DNA from: Smithellaceae bacterium
Lineage (GTDB): Bacteria; Desulfobacterota; Syntrophia; Syntrophales; Smithellaceae
NCBI GenBank assembly: GCA_028704195.1
Contig: JAQVLL010000112.1
Span: 1-6,784, forward strand
Direction: 5' to 3'
Length of the DNA: 6,784 nt
Shown here: piece after piece, positions 1 through 5,844 of the stretch
Layout of the letters: each line of letters begins with the position of its first letter
How positions within the stretch are numbered: the stretch's first letter is position 1
Position numbers and translations under genes: made by a program
Notes under the pieces: model-generated
The model's database searches: none
What the model was told of the DNA's origin: nothing
Seen by the model: the letters and a program-made list of their open reading frames with translations, nothing else

Positions 1-593
1 AAGTCGTTATTGAACTGATGGACCTGAAAAAGAAAGTCTATGCCGAACTCGAAGAGGTCGTTCCCTCGCACTGCCTGTTTTTTACCAACACCTCGGGTCT
101 GAGCATTACGGAAATGGCCTCGATCACCAAACGTCCGGATCGTTTTATCGGAACGCATTTTTTCAATCCCGTTCCGGTGATGCGCCTGCTGGAAGTGATC
201 CGCGGACAGCAGACATCAGACGAAACGGTGGAGATAGCCAAAGCCTGGGGCAGGAAAATCGGCAAGGAAGTCGTCATGGTAAATGAAGCGCCGGCTTTTG
301 TCGTCAACAGGATTTTATGCTCCATGATTAATGAGGCTTTCTTTGTGCTGGATGAAGGCCTTGCCACGGCTGAAGATATTGATAAAGCGATGCAGCTTGG
401 CTGTAATCACCCCATCGGGCCCCTGGCACTGGGCGACCTGATTGGTCTGGATACGCAGCTTCGGATTTGTGAAGGGATGCACCGGGAACTGGGTGATAAA
501 TACCGGCCGTCGCCTCTTTTGAGGAAACTGGTTCGTGCCGGTAACCTCGGGCGAAAATCCGGCCGTGGTGTCTATGACTACGGCAAGAAATAA
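1..593 (+). CDS. hbd: 3-hydroxybutyryl-CoA dehydrogenase, 5'-truncated by window edge
   Basis: This enzyme oxidises (S)-3-hydroxyacyl-CoA, typically 3-hydroxybutyryl-CoA, to the 3-oxoacyl-CoA with NAD(P), in short-chain acyl-CoA beta-oxidation or its reverse in the cytoplasm. The reading frame is open from base 3, giving 196 visible residues. By comparison with family members of about 282 residues, roughly 86 residues including the Rossmann GxGxxG loop lie off the left edge; the ATG at 18 is internal. Visible features, numbered from base 3, are NTSGLSIT with the family Ser at 31, HFFNPVPVMRLLEV with catalytic His52 and Glu64, and APAFVVNR with Asn102. The C-terminal dimerisation domain has HPIGPLALGDLIGLD and ends in the typical SGRGVYDYGKK. 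All expected catalytic positions are present. It is the stand-alone form, with no crotonase fusion visible. Substrate chain length cannot be read from the sequence. Confidence 0.93.
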   Translation, partial: VVIELMDLKKKVYAELEEVVPSHCLFFTNTSGLSITEMASITKRPDRFIGTHFFNPVPVMRLLEVIRGQQTSDETVEIAKAWGRKIGKEVVMVNEAPAFVVNRILCSMINEAFFVLDEGLATAEDIDKAMQLGCNHPIGPLALGDLIGLDTQLRICEGMHRELGDKYRPSPLLRKLVRAGNLGRKSGRGVYDYGKK

Positions 594-612
594 CAAAAGA
601 TGAAGGGATCAT

Positions 613-650
613 ACGGTGGCCAACGTTCAAGCGGGGCCGCCGTTTATTTT
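613..650 (+). terminator. intrinsic terminator after hbd
   Basis: A 9-bp stem pairs ACGGTGGCC (613-621) with GGCCGCCGT (635-643), with one U-G wobble and a 13-nt loop. It is followed directly by TTATTTT (644-650). The hairpin begins 19 bases after the hbd stop. Read on the minus strand the wobble becomes an A-C mismatch and no T-run follows, so it is oriented to end hbd rather than the convergent rpe. The long loop lowers confidence. Confidence 0.55.
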
Positions 651-668
651 CATGCCGGAGAAAGGGAA

Positions 669-1328
669 TTAACTACCGTTGGCCGCTGCCTTCAGGGCGG
701 CGATGGTTTGTTCGTAATCGGCAGTGCCGAATACCGCGGCGCCCGCGACAAGAACATCTGCACCGGCCTGTGCAAGGGATGCGATATTCGCAAGGGTTAC
801 ACCGCCATCCACTTCCAGCAGGGGCTTTTGCGGAAGCTTCGCCATCATCGCACTTGCCCGTGTGATTTTATCCAGAGAACTTTTGATAAACCGTTGTCCT
901 CCGAATCCGGGATTGACCGACATAATCAGCAGAAGGTCAATATCAGGAAGAATTTCTTCAATTTGTGAAAGCGGCGTTGCCGGATTTAAAGAAACGCCCG
1001 CCTTTTTTCCCGTATTTTTGATAAGTTCCACAGTACGATGAAGATGGATGGATGCTTCCGTGTGGACGGTAATGTAATCTGCTCCTGCAGCGGCGAAGGA
1101 TTCTATATACCCGTCCGGATTCTTGATCATCAGATGCACGTCAAATGGCAGTGTGGTGTATTTGCGCAAGGCGCCGATAATGGCCGGCCCCATGGTAATA
1201 TTGGGGACGAAATGACCGTCCATGACGTCCACGTGAATCCAGTCCGCGCCGGCTTTTTCCACCGCGGTAATCTCTTCGCCCAGTTTTGCTCCATTGGCGG
1301 AGAGGATTGAAGGGGCAATCAGTTTCAT
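669..1328 (-). CDS. rpe: ribulose-phosphate 3-epimerase
   Basis: This enzyme interconverts D-ribulose 5-phosphate and D-xylulose 5-phosphate in the non-oxidative pentose phosphate pathway, in the cytoplasm. The 219-residue product is full family length and a TIM barrel. Visible motifs are APSILSAN (5-12), HVDVMDGHFVPN (32-43), DVHLM (63-67), NPGFGGQ (139-145) and LEVDGGV (171-177). Metal ligands His32, Asp34, His65 and Asp174 are all present; Asp34 and Asp174 are the acid/base pair of the family. The start at 1328 is supported by AGAGGAG eight bases upstream and by alignment of MKLIAPSILSA with other Rpe N-termini. The frame stays open to an ATG at 1385, but that adds 19 unconserved residues and lies upstream of the promoter candidate. 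The gene converges on hbd (75-bp gap) and diverges from waaA. No terminator with a T-run is visible on its own strand. Confidence 0.96.
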   Translation of the reverse strand: MKLIAPSILSANGAKLGEEITAVEKAGADWIHVDVMDGHFVPNITMGPAIIGALRKYTTLPFDVHLMIKNPDGYIESFAAAGADYITVHTEASIHLHRTVELIKNTGKKAGVSLNPATPLSQIEEILPDIDLLLIMSVNPGFGGQRFIKSSLDKITRASAMMAKLPQKPLLEVDGGVTLANIASLAQAGADVLVAGAAVFGTADYEQTIAALKAAANGS

Positions 1329-1336
1329 GGAATTTT

Positions 1337-1343
1337 CTCCTCT
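1337..1343 (-). promoter_or_regulatory. Shine-Dalgarno site that fixes the rpe start
   Basis: Read on the minus strand this is AGAGGAG, with 8 bases between it and the ATG at 1328. It decides the start in favour of 1328 over the upstream in-frame ATG at 1385, which has no comparable site. Confidence 0.8.
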
Positions 1344-1350
1344 ATTGTAG

Positions 1351-1381
1351 ATTACATATACCAAAGCATTGCAACTGTCAA
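1351..1381 (-). promoter_or_regulatory. candidate sigma-70 promoter for rpe
   Basis: On the minus strand a perfect TTGACA (-35) lies at 1381-1376. The -10 is ambiguous within the stretch TATATGTAAT (1360-1351): TATATG gives a 15-bp spacer, TATGTA gives 17 bp with a poor match, and TGTAAT gives 19 bp with a 5/6 match. Any of these would start transcription a few bases upstream of the AGAGGAG site, giving a very short leader. The -35 is convincing and the exact -10 is not. Confidence 0.5.
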
Positions 1382-1382
1382 C

Positions 1383-1490
1383 CAATAGAGACTATTAGGC
1401 TGTAGTCCTTAGGCTGTTAGGATAATTTGTAAGGCGCTTTGCTCCCATTCCTTTTCACCCGATAAGCTAATAGTCTACAGTCTAATAGCC
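1383..1490. repeat. heptamer-patterned inverted repeat between rpe and waaA
   Basis: The left arm GACTATTAGGCTGTAG (1390-1405) is the reverse complement of the right arm CTACAGTCTAATAGCC (1475-1490) at 14 of 16 positions. The arms are separated by 69 bases. Each arm is built of 7-base units. On the plus strand from 1390 these read GACTATT, AGGCTGT, AGTCCTT, AGGCTGT; on the minus strand from 1490 they read GGCTATT, AGACTGT, AGACTAT. AGGCTGT recurs exactly 14 bases apart (1397 and 1411). There is no ORF here and no T-run. The role is unknown: it could be a dispersed intergenic repeat, a remnant of a small mobile repeat, or a structured divergent regulatory region. Confidence 0.6.
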
Positions 1491-1507
1491 TCCTCGTGCC
1501 TTTCTTC

Positions 1508-1536
1508 TTGACACGGCTTGAGAAAAATTTGAATAT
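1508..1536 (+). promoter_or_regulatory. candidate promoter for waaA, possibly giving a leaderless mRNA
   Basis: A perfect TTGACA (1508-1513) is followed by a 17-bp spacer and GAATAT (1531-1536), a weak 3/6 match to the -10 consensus. If used, transcription would start near 1543, which is the A of the waaA ATG. That agrees with the absence of any Shine-Dalgarno-like sequence before this ATG. The weak -10 keeps confidence low. Confidence 0.35.
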
Positions 1537-1542
1537 GCGCCC

Positions 1543-2835
1543 ATGAGATTTTTATATAATATTCTTTTACTGATTGCCGCTGTGCCCGGGCTTATATTTT
1601 TCCCCTTGAAAATGCTGATCACCGGTAAATACCGCAACAGTTTTGTCCAGAGGTTCGGCGGGAGACAGGAGTCTATCCTCGCCGGACTGAAAGAAGGCAG
1701 GCGCGTCTGGATTCACGCCGTTTCCGTAGGCGAAGTGACGGCCGCCGCCCCGATTGTTGCTTCCATAAAAAAAAGAAGTCCGGACGTGCAGGTTGTTTTT
1801 TCAACATCAACAGAAACCGGTCAGGATATGGCCAAAGGACTTGTCAAAGAAGCTGATGCCTTTATCTATTTTCCGCTGGATTTTCCGTTTGCCGTCCATA
1901 AGACACTGAATCTTGTTCGTCCGGATGTCTTTGCCCTTGTGGAAACGGAGCTGTGGCCGAACTTTCTGGCTGCCTGCAACAGACGCGGTATTTCGTCTTT
2001 GATTGTTAACGGAAGGATTTCCCCCCGTTCTTTTGGCAAATATCAGAAGACGGGGTTTTTCTGGCGGCGGATTCTTGAGAATATTACTGAAGCCGGGATG
2101 ATTTCCGAAATTGACGCGTCAAGAATTGCCGGCATTGGAATGGCGGCGGGGAAAATCAAGGTTTTGGGCAACGCCAAGTATGACGCCCTGGCGGCGATGG
2201 CGTCACCAGCCCTCCGCAAAGACATCGCGTCGCGTTTGCAGGTTCAAAATCATGAAAAATTCCTTGTTGCGGGAAGTACGCACCCCGGCGAAGAAGGCGC
2301 TGTCATTGAAGCCTATAAAAAACTGCTTGCGCGTTATCCCGAATTCAGATTAATTCTGGTGCCGCGACACATCGAGCGAACCCGTGACGTGATCGGTGTT
2401 TTGCGCCAGGCGGGGTTGAATGATATAATCACCTTTACGGAGATCCGCGACGGGCGTCCGCGCCGGAACGAAAAGATAATTGTTGTCGATGTGATTGGCG
2501 AACTCTTCAAAATATATTCGCTGGGGACGATCGTCTATTGCGGCGGTTCGCTGGTTCCGAAAGGCGGTCAGAATATTCTGGAAGCGGCCGCCTGGGGCAG
2601 GGTGATTTTTTATGGGCCGTCCATGGAAGACTTCAGTCAGGAGGCGGTGCTTCTGGAAGACGCCGGAGCAGGCATGCGCGTTAGCGATGCCCGGGAATTG
2701 TCCGAGGGCATGTTAAAGATTCTGGCTGATCCGCAGGATGCCCGGAGACGTGGCGAACGCGGCCGGGCGGTTGTTCTTGCCAATAGGGGGGCCGCCGAAC
2801 GCTATGCGGAAATGATGATCAGGCACACGGGCTGA
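1543..2835 (+). CDS. waaA: 3-deoxy-D-manno-octulosonic acid (Kdo) transferase
   Basis: This membrane-anchored glycosyltransferase (family GT30) moves Kdo from CMP-Kdo to the tetraacyl lipid A precursor at the cytoplasmic face of the inner membrane, starting the LPS inner core. The product is 430 residues, close to the 425 of E. coli WaaA. Residues 1-27 form the hydrophobic anchor. WIHAVSVGE (56-64) carries Glu64, matching the catalytic Glu60 of E. coli. Next come VFSTSTETG (85-93), VETELWPN (133-140), GNAKYD (209-214), AGSTHPGEE (243-251) and LVPRHIERT (272-280). GGSLVPKGGQNILEAAA (334-350) is the C-terminal nucleotide-sugar-binding signature. No in-frame start exists upstream before a TGA at 1519, and the N-terminus aligns with the family, so ATG 1543 is accepted despite having no Shine-Dalgarno site. 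The number of Kdo units added cannot be predicted. The downstream PLP gene may be co-transcribed. Confidence 0.97.
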   Translation: MRFLYNILLLIAAVPGLIFFPLKMLITGKYRNSFVQRFGGRQESILAGLKEGRRVWIHAVSVGEVTAAAPIVASIKKRSPDVQVVFSTSTETGQDMAKGLVKEADAFIYFPLDFPFAVHKTLNLVRPDVFALVETELWPNFLAACNRRGISSLIVNGRISPRSFGKYQKTGFFWRRILENITEAGMISEIDASRIAGIGMAAGKIKVLGNAKYDALAAMASPALRKDIASRLQVQNHEKFLVAGSTHPGEEGAVIEAYKKLLARYPEFRLILVPRHIERTRDVIGVLRQAGLNDIITFTEIRDGRPRRNEKIIVVDVIGELFKIYSLGTIVYCGGSLVPKGGQNILEAAAWGRVIFYGPSMEDFSQEAVLLEDAGAGMRVSDARELSEGMLKILADPQDARRRGERGRAVVLANRGAAERYAEMMIRHTG

Positions 2836-2914
2836 TTCCCTCCCCGCGAGGTGAGAAAAGTTCTTCAGATGGCAGTGGAAAAACAGACGTAAAAAAGATA
2901 AGCTGGCAATGTTC

Positions 2915-2921
2915 AAGGAGG
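2915..2921 (+). promoter_or_regulatory. Shine-Dalgarno site that fixes the PLP-enzyme start
   Basis: AAGGAGG lies 8 bases before the ATG at 2930. It falls after the alternative in-frame ATG at 2909, so translation should begin at 2930. Confidence 0.85.
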
Positions 2922-2929
2922 ATACACGT

Positions 2930-3913
2930 ATGCAGAAAAAATACGAAGTGATGAGCGAGCAGGTCAATCTGAAAAACACGTTAATGGCAAAATCGGTTAT
3001 TTCCAGATACCTCAACCGGACGAATCTGATCTGCTATTCGGAACTTTCCCGGCTTCTGGGCTGTGAAGCTTTTGTCAAGCATGAAAACCACAATCCGACA
3101 GGATCGTTCAAGATTCGGGGCGCGCTGAATTTTTTTCATCACATGTCCGGGGAAGAACTGGAAATCGGAATCCTTGTGGCGACCAGAGGCAATCACGGCC
3201 TGGCGATGGCCTGGGCCGGACAATGGTTTCATGTTCCCTGCACGGTGGTGGTGCCGGAGAACAACAATCCGGAGATTAACAGAATCATAGAAAGCTATGG
3301 TGCGGAGGTCATTGTCCACGGTGAAGATTTCTACGATGCCCAGTCATACTGTGAGGAACTGGTGGACAGTGCGGGTTATTATTATGTCCAGCAGGGAAAC
3401 GAACCGGAAATCTTAAATGGTATCGCGACTATGGGGCTGGAAATTCTGGAAGACCTGCCCCAGGCCGATACCCTTATTTGCCCCATAGGCGGCGGAGCGG
3501 GATGCGCATCTCTTTTAAAGACCGCACGTGCGATCAAGCCGGATATCGAGATCATCGGCGTGGAGCCTCAAAACGCGTCGTCTTTCTATCATTCATGGAA
3601 GAAAGGGGAAATTGTAACCCTGGATGAAGCCCATACCATTGCCGACGGACTTGCCGCAAGAACGGTATTTCATCTGCCGTATGTGATCCTGAAAAGCACC
3701 ATCGACGATGTTGTTCTCCTGACCGAAGCTGAGATACTCGGAGGAGTTAGAATGGCGCTCAACACCACACATAATCTGGCGGAAGCTGCTGGACCCGTAT
3801 CGCCGACGGCCGCTTACAAAATCAGGGACAGGCTTTCCGGCAAACGGGTGGTGATGATTATGTCCGGCGGCAACATGGAGATGGATAATCTGAAAAAAGC
3901 AATCGGGTGTTGA
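2930..3913 (+). CDS. PLP-dependent fold-type II enzyme, threonine dehydratase-like
   Basis: The 327-residue product belongs to the threonine/serine dehydratase and serine racemase group (tryptophan synthase beta fold). The family removes ammonia from, or racemises, hydroxy-amino acids in the cytoplasm. NPTGSFKIRGA (55-65) holds Lys61, the expected PLP Schiff-base lysine. TRGNHG (85-90) is the substrate/cofactor loop, PIGGGAG (185-191) the phosphate-binding glycine loop, ADGLA a conserved family motif, and MSGGN (311-315) has Ser312 positioned for the pyridine nitrogen. There is no C-terminal ACT or regulatory domain, unlike biosynthetic IlvA, so length fits catabolic or racemase-type members. 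Arg86 stands where serine racemase has its catalytic Ser84 and diaminopropionate ammonia-lyase has Asp. For that reason I do not assign threonine as the substrate or give a symbol. The gene lies 94 bases after waaA with only a weak short hairpin (2840-2855) between them, so co-transcription is possible. There is no clear promoter of its own. Confidence 0.88.
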   Translation: MQKKYEVMSEQVNLKNTLMAKSVISRYLNRTNLICYSELSRLLGCEAFVKHENHNPTGSFKIRGALNFFHHMSGEELEIGILVATRGNHGLAMAWAGQWFHVPCTVVVPENNNPEINRIIESYGAEVIVHGEDFYDAQSYCEELVDSAGYYYVQQGNEPEILNGIATMGLEILEDLPQADTLICPIGGGAGCASLLKTARAIKPDIEIIGVEPQNASSFYHSWKKGEIVTLDEAHTIADGLAARTVFHLPYVILKSTIDDVVLLTEAEILGGVRMALNTTHNLAEAAGPVSPTAAYKIRDRLSGKRVVMIMSGGNMEMDNLKKAIGC

Positions 3914-3943
3914 TTTGCTCCAAAACGACCGGTAGACCATACC

Positions 3944-4043
3944 CCCGGAACGCCCATGACAAAATGACACGGTTTGGTCATGAAGATCAACGGCGCCGAT
4001 ATTCATAACGGGGCATCCGTTCGTTGTTCCGGGTTCTTAAGAA
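3944..4043 (+). other. potentially structured leader upstream of glnS
   Basis: The 160-bp spacer before glnS has no gene. CCCGGAAC (3944-3951) is perfectly complementary to GTTCCGGG (4026-4033). Inside this pair lie CATGAC/GTCATG (3955-3960/3977-3982), a self-complementary CGGCGCCG (3991-3998) and the small hairpin AACGG/CCGTT (4007-4011/4017-4021), which could fold as a multibranched element. It is followed by the perfect palindrome TTCTTAAGAA (4034-4043). No T-box sequence or known riboswitch core was recognised, and no T-run terminator is present. Structures this short can arise by chance. Confidence 0.25.
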
Positions 4044-4054
4044 TTCAAATTGCA

Positions 4055-4061
4055 TAAGGAG
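4055..4061 (+). promoter_or_regulatory. Shine-Dalgarno site that fixes the glnS start
   Basis: TAAGGAG is followed by 12 bases, including a run of seven T, before ATG 4074. The spacing is on the long side but acceptable. The site lies inside the extension that would begin at TTG 4050, which argues against that alternative start. Confidence 0.7.
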
Positions 4062-4073
4062 TTTTTTTACGTT

Positions 4074-5753
4074 ATGACACAACCGGTAAACCTAAACCAG
4101 AACGATTTTATCCGGGACATCATCGAAGAAGGCCTCCGGGAAAACAAACACGAGGGACGTATTGCCACACGCTTTCCACCCGAACCTAACGGTTACATCC
4201 ATATCGGCCATGCCAAATCGGTTTGCCTCAACTTCGGCATTGCCGCGCAATATCACGGAACCTGCAATTTGAGGATGGATGACACGGATCCGATGGGAGA
4301 ATCCATGGAATATGTCGAGTCCATTATCCGCGATGTCCGGTGGCTGGGATTTGACTGGGGAGACCGTCTTTTTTACGCCTCCGATAATTTTGAGAAACTT
4401 TATGACTTTGCGGTGGAATTGATCAAAACCGGCAACGCCTATGTGTGCAGCCTGAGCGCCGACGAGGTGCGGGAAAGCCGGGGAACGTTCACCGAAGCGG
4501 GGAAGGAAAGCCCGTATCGAAACCGTTCGGTGGAAGAGAATTTGGACCTTTTTGTCCGGATGAGGCAGGGCGAGTTCGCTGACGGTGCTCATACCCTCCG
4601 GGCAAAGATCGACATGACATCTCCGAATATTGTCATGCGGGATCCCGTGCTTTACCGAATCAAGCGGGAACCTCACTACAGGACGGGAGACAAATGGGTC
4701 ATCTACCCGATGTATGATTTTGCCCACTGCCTTTCCGATGCCCTGGAAGGAATTACCCATTCCATCTGTACCCTGGAGTTCGAAAACAACCGTCCCCTTT
4801 ATGACTGGATCGTGGAAAAACTCATTGAAGGAAACCGGCCGCGACAGATCGAATTTGCCCGTCTGAATTTAAGTTACACGGTTTTAAGCAAGCGCAGGCT
4901 CATTGAGCTGGTGAAAAAGAACTATGTGCGGGGCTGGGATGATCCGCGTATGCCCACCGTGACGGGGATGCACCGTCGGGGTTACACTCCCGAGGCCATC
5001 CGTAACTTCTGCGCCGAAATCGGCGTGGCCAAGAACGACAACCTCATCGATGTGTCCCTGCTGGAGCACTGTGTCCGCGAGGATTTGAATGAAAAATCAC
5101 TCCGGGTGATGTGTGTTTTACGTCCCCTGAAGGTTGTCATCGACAATTATCCCGAAGGCCGGTCTGAACAATTTGAGTGTCAGAACCATCCACAGCGTCC
5201 CGAGCTCGGGTCGAGGCAGGTTCCCTTTTCCAGGGTACTTTATATCGAACGCGACGACTTTATGGAGGACCCGCCCAAAAAATACCATCGTCTCGGACCG
5301 GGTCGGGAAGTGCGCCTTCGCAATGCCTATGTCATCAAATATGAAAGCATGGTAAAAAATGAGGACGGCGAAGTGGTCGAGCTGCATTGCACTTATGATC
5401 CAACAACCCAAAACGGACCTCCGGCCGACGGACGAAAGGTACAGGGCGTAATCCACTGGGTTTCGGCGCAGGATGCCCTGCCCGCAGAAGTGCGCCTTTA
5501 CGACAGGCTCTTCAGCATTCAGGATCCGGGCGGGGAAGAAGAGTTTTTACAGTATCTGAATCCGGACTCTCTGGAGATCCTGAACACCTCCTATGTCGAG
5601 GCAAGTCTGAAAGACGTCGTACCGGGAAGCCAGTATCAGTTCGAACGGCTGGGGTATTTTTGCGTTGATCCGGATGCCGAACCCGGTAAACCGGTTTTCA
5701 ATCGGGTTGTTGCGCTGAGGGATTCGTGGGCCAGGATGGCCGGCGGAAAATGA
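4074..5753 (+). CDS. glnS: glutaminyl-tRNA synthetase
   Basis: This enzyme charges tRNA-Gln directly with glutamine using ATP, in the cytoplasm. The 559-residue product matches E. coli GlnRS (554) along its whole length. The class I signatures are FPPEPNGYIHIGH (34-46, HIGH at 43-46) and VLSKR (270-274), the KMSKS equivalent. RMDD (67-70) includes Asp69, and YPMYDF includes Tyr214; these correspond to E. coli Asp66 and Tyr211, which recognise glutamine, and support GlnRS rather than GluRS. The C-terminal half carries the anticodon-binding beta-barrel domains, with GSRQVPFS, EVRLRNAYVIK and the GlnRS-typical DGRKVQGVIHWVSA. It lacks a long N-terminal extension or a C-terminal YqeY-like fusion. 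ATG 4074 is chosen over TTG 4050 because of the Shine-Dalgarno position and family N-termini. It is preceded by a structured spacer and converges on the radical SAM gene. Confidence 0.98.
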   Translation: MTQPVNLNQNDFIRDIIEEGLRENKHEGRIATRFPPEPNGYIHIGHAKSVCLNFGIAAQYHGTCNLRMDDTDPMGESMEYVESIIRDVRWLGFDWGDRLFYASDNFEKLYDFAVELIKTGNAYVCSLSADEVRESRGTFTEAGKESPYRNRSVEENLDLFVRMRQGEFADGAHTLRAKIDMTSPNIVMRDPVLYRIKREPHYRTGDKWVIYPMYDFAHCLSDALEGITHSICTLEFENNRPLYDWIVEKLIEGNRPRQIEFARLNLSYTVLSKRRLIELVKKNYVRGWDDPRMPTVTGMHRRGYTPEAIRNFCAEIGVAKNDNLIDVSLLEHCVREDLNEKSLRVMCVLRPLKVVIDNYPEGRSEQFECQNHPQRPELGSRQVPFSRVLYIERDDFMEDPPKKYHRLGPGREVRLRNAYVIKYESMVKNEDGEVVELHCTYDPTTQNGPPADGRKVQGVIHWVSAQDALPAEVRLYDRLFSIQDPGGEEEFLQYLNPDSLEILNTSYVEASLKDVVPGSQYQFERLGYFCVDPDAEPGKPVFNRVVALRDSWARMAGGK

Positions 5754-5755
5754 GG

Positions 5756-5778
5756 GCCGGCAGCTCCTTTCTGTCGGT
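5756..5778 (+). terminator. weak terminator-like hairpin after glnS
   Basis: GCCGGCAG (5756-5763) pairs with CTGTCGGT (5771-5778) as an 8-bp stem with two G-U wobbles and a 7-nt loop, starting 3 bases after the glnS stop. The following bases, GGAAATTTAAAC, contain no proper T-run. It may therefore be a Rho-dependent or RNA-stabilising hairpin rather than an intrinsic terminator. On the minus strand two pairs are lost. Confidence 0.3.
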
Positions 5779-5844
5779 GGAAATTTAAACGGGCAATGGA
5801 AGTGGCGGTATGGTGAAAACGAGGCGACATGCGCTGAACCATTC

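Noticed and set aside
600..968. 122-residue plus-strand open frame overlapping the end of rpe
   Set aside because: It is antisense to conserved rpe sequence and runs through the hbd terminator hairpin; the product resembles nothing I know.
1329..1385. Longer rpe product starting at the ATG at 1385
   Set aside because: The extra 19 residues are not family-like, the start lies upstream of the TTGACA promoter box, and AGAGGAG sits correctly before the ATG at 1328.
1390..1490. CRISPR-like array in the rpe-waaA spacer
   Set aside because: The units are only 7 bases long, imperfect, inverted between the two arms, and have no spacer pattern.
1555..1560. Perfect TATAAT near the start of waaA
   Set aside because: It lies inside the first codons of waaA, so a transcript from it would miss the start codon, and it has no TTGACA-like box at proper spacing.
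2909..2929. Earlier ATG at 2909 for the PLP enzyme
   Set aside because: The perfect AAGGAGG at 2915-2921 lies inside this extension and is correctly spaced for ATG 2930.
3593..4006. 137-residue minus-strand open frame over the end of the PLP gene and the spacer
   Set aside because: It is mostly antisense to conserved PLP-enzyme sequence, with no recognisable motif.
4050..4073. TTG start at 4050 for glnS
   Set aside because: It would place the TAAGGAG site within the coding region, and the family N-terminus is matched by starting at ATG 4074.
4092..4760. 222-residue open frame on the minus strand, antisense to glnS
   Set aside because: It is the mirror of a strongly conserved GlnRS region, has no recognisable domain, and has no independent support as a gene.
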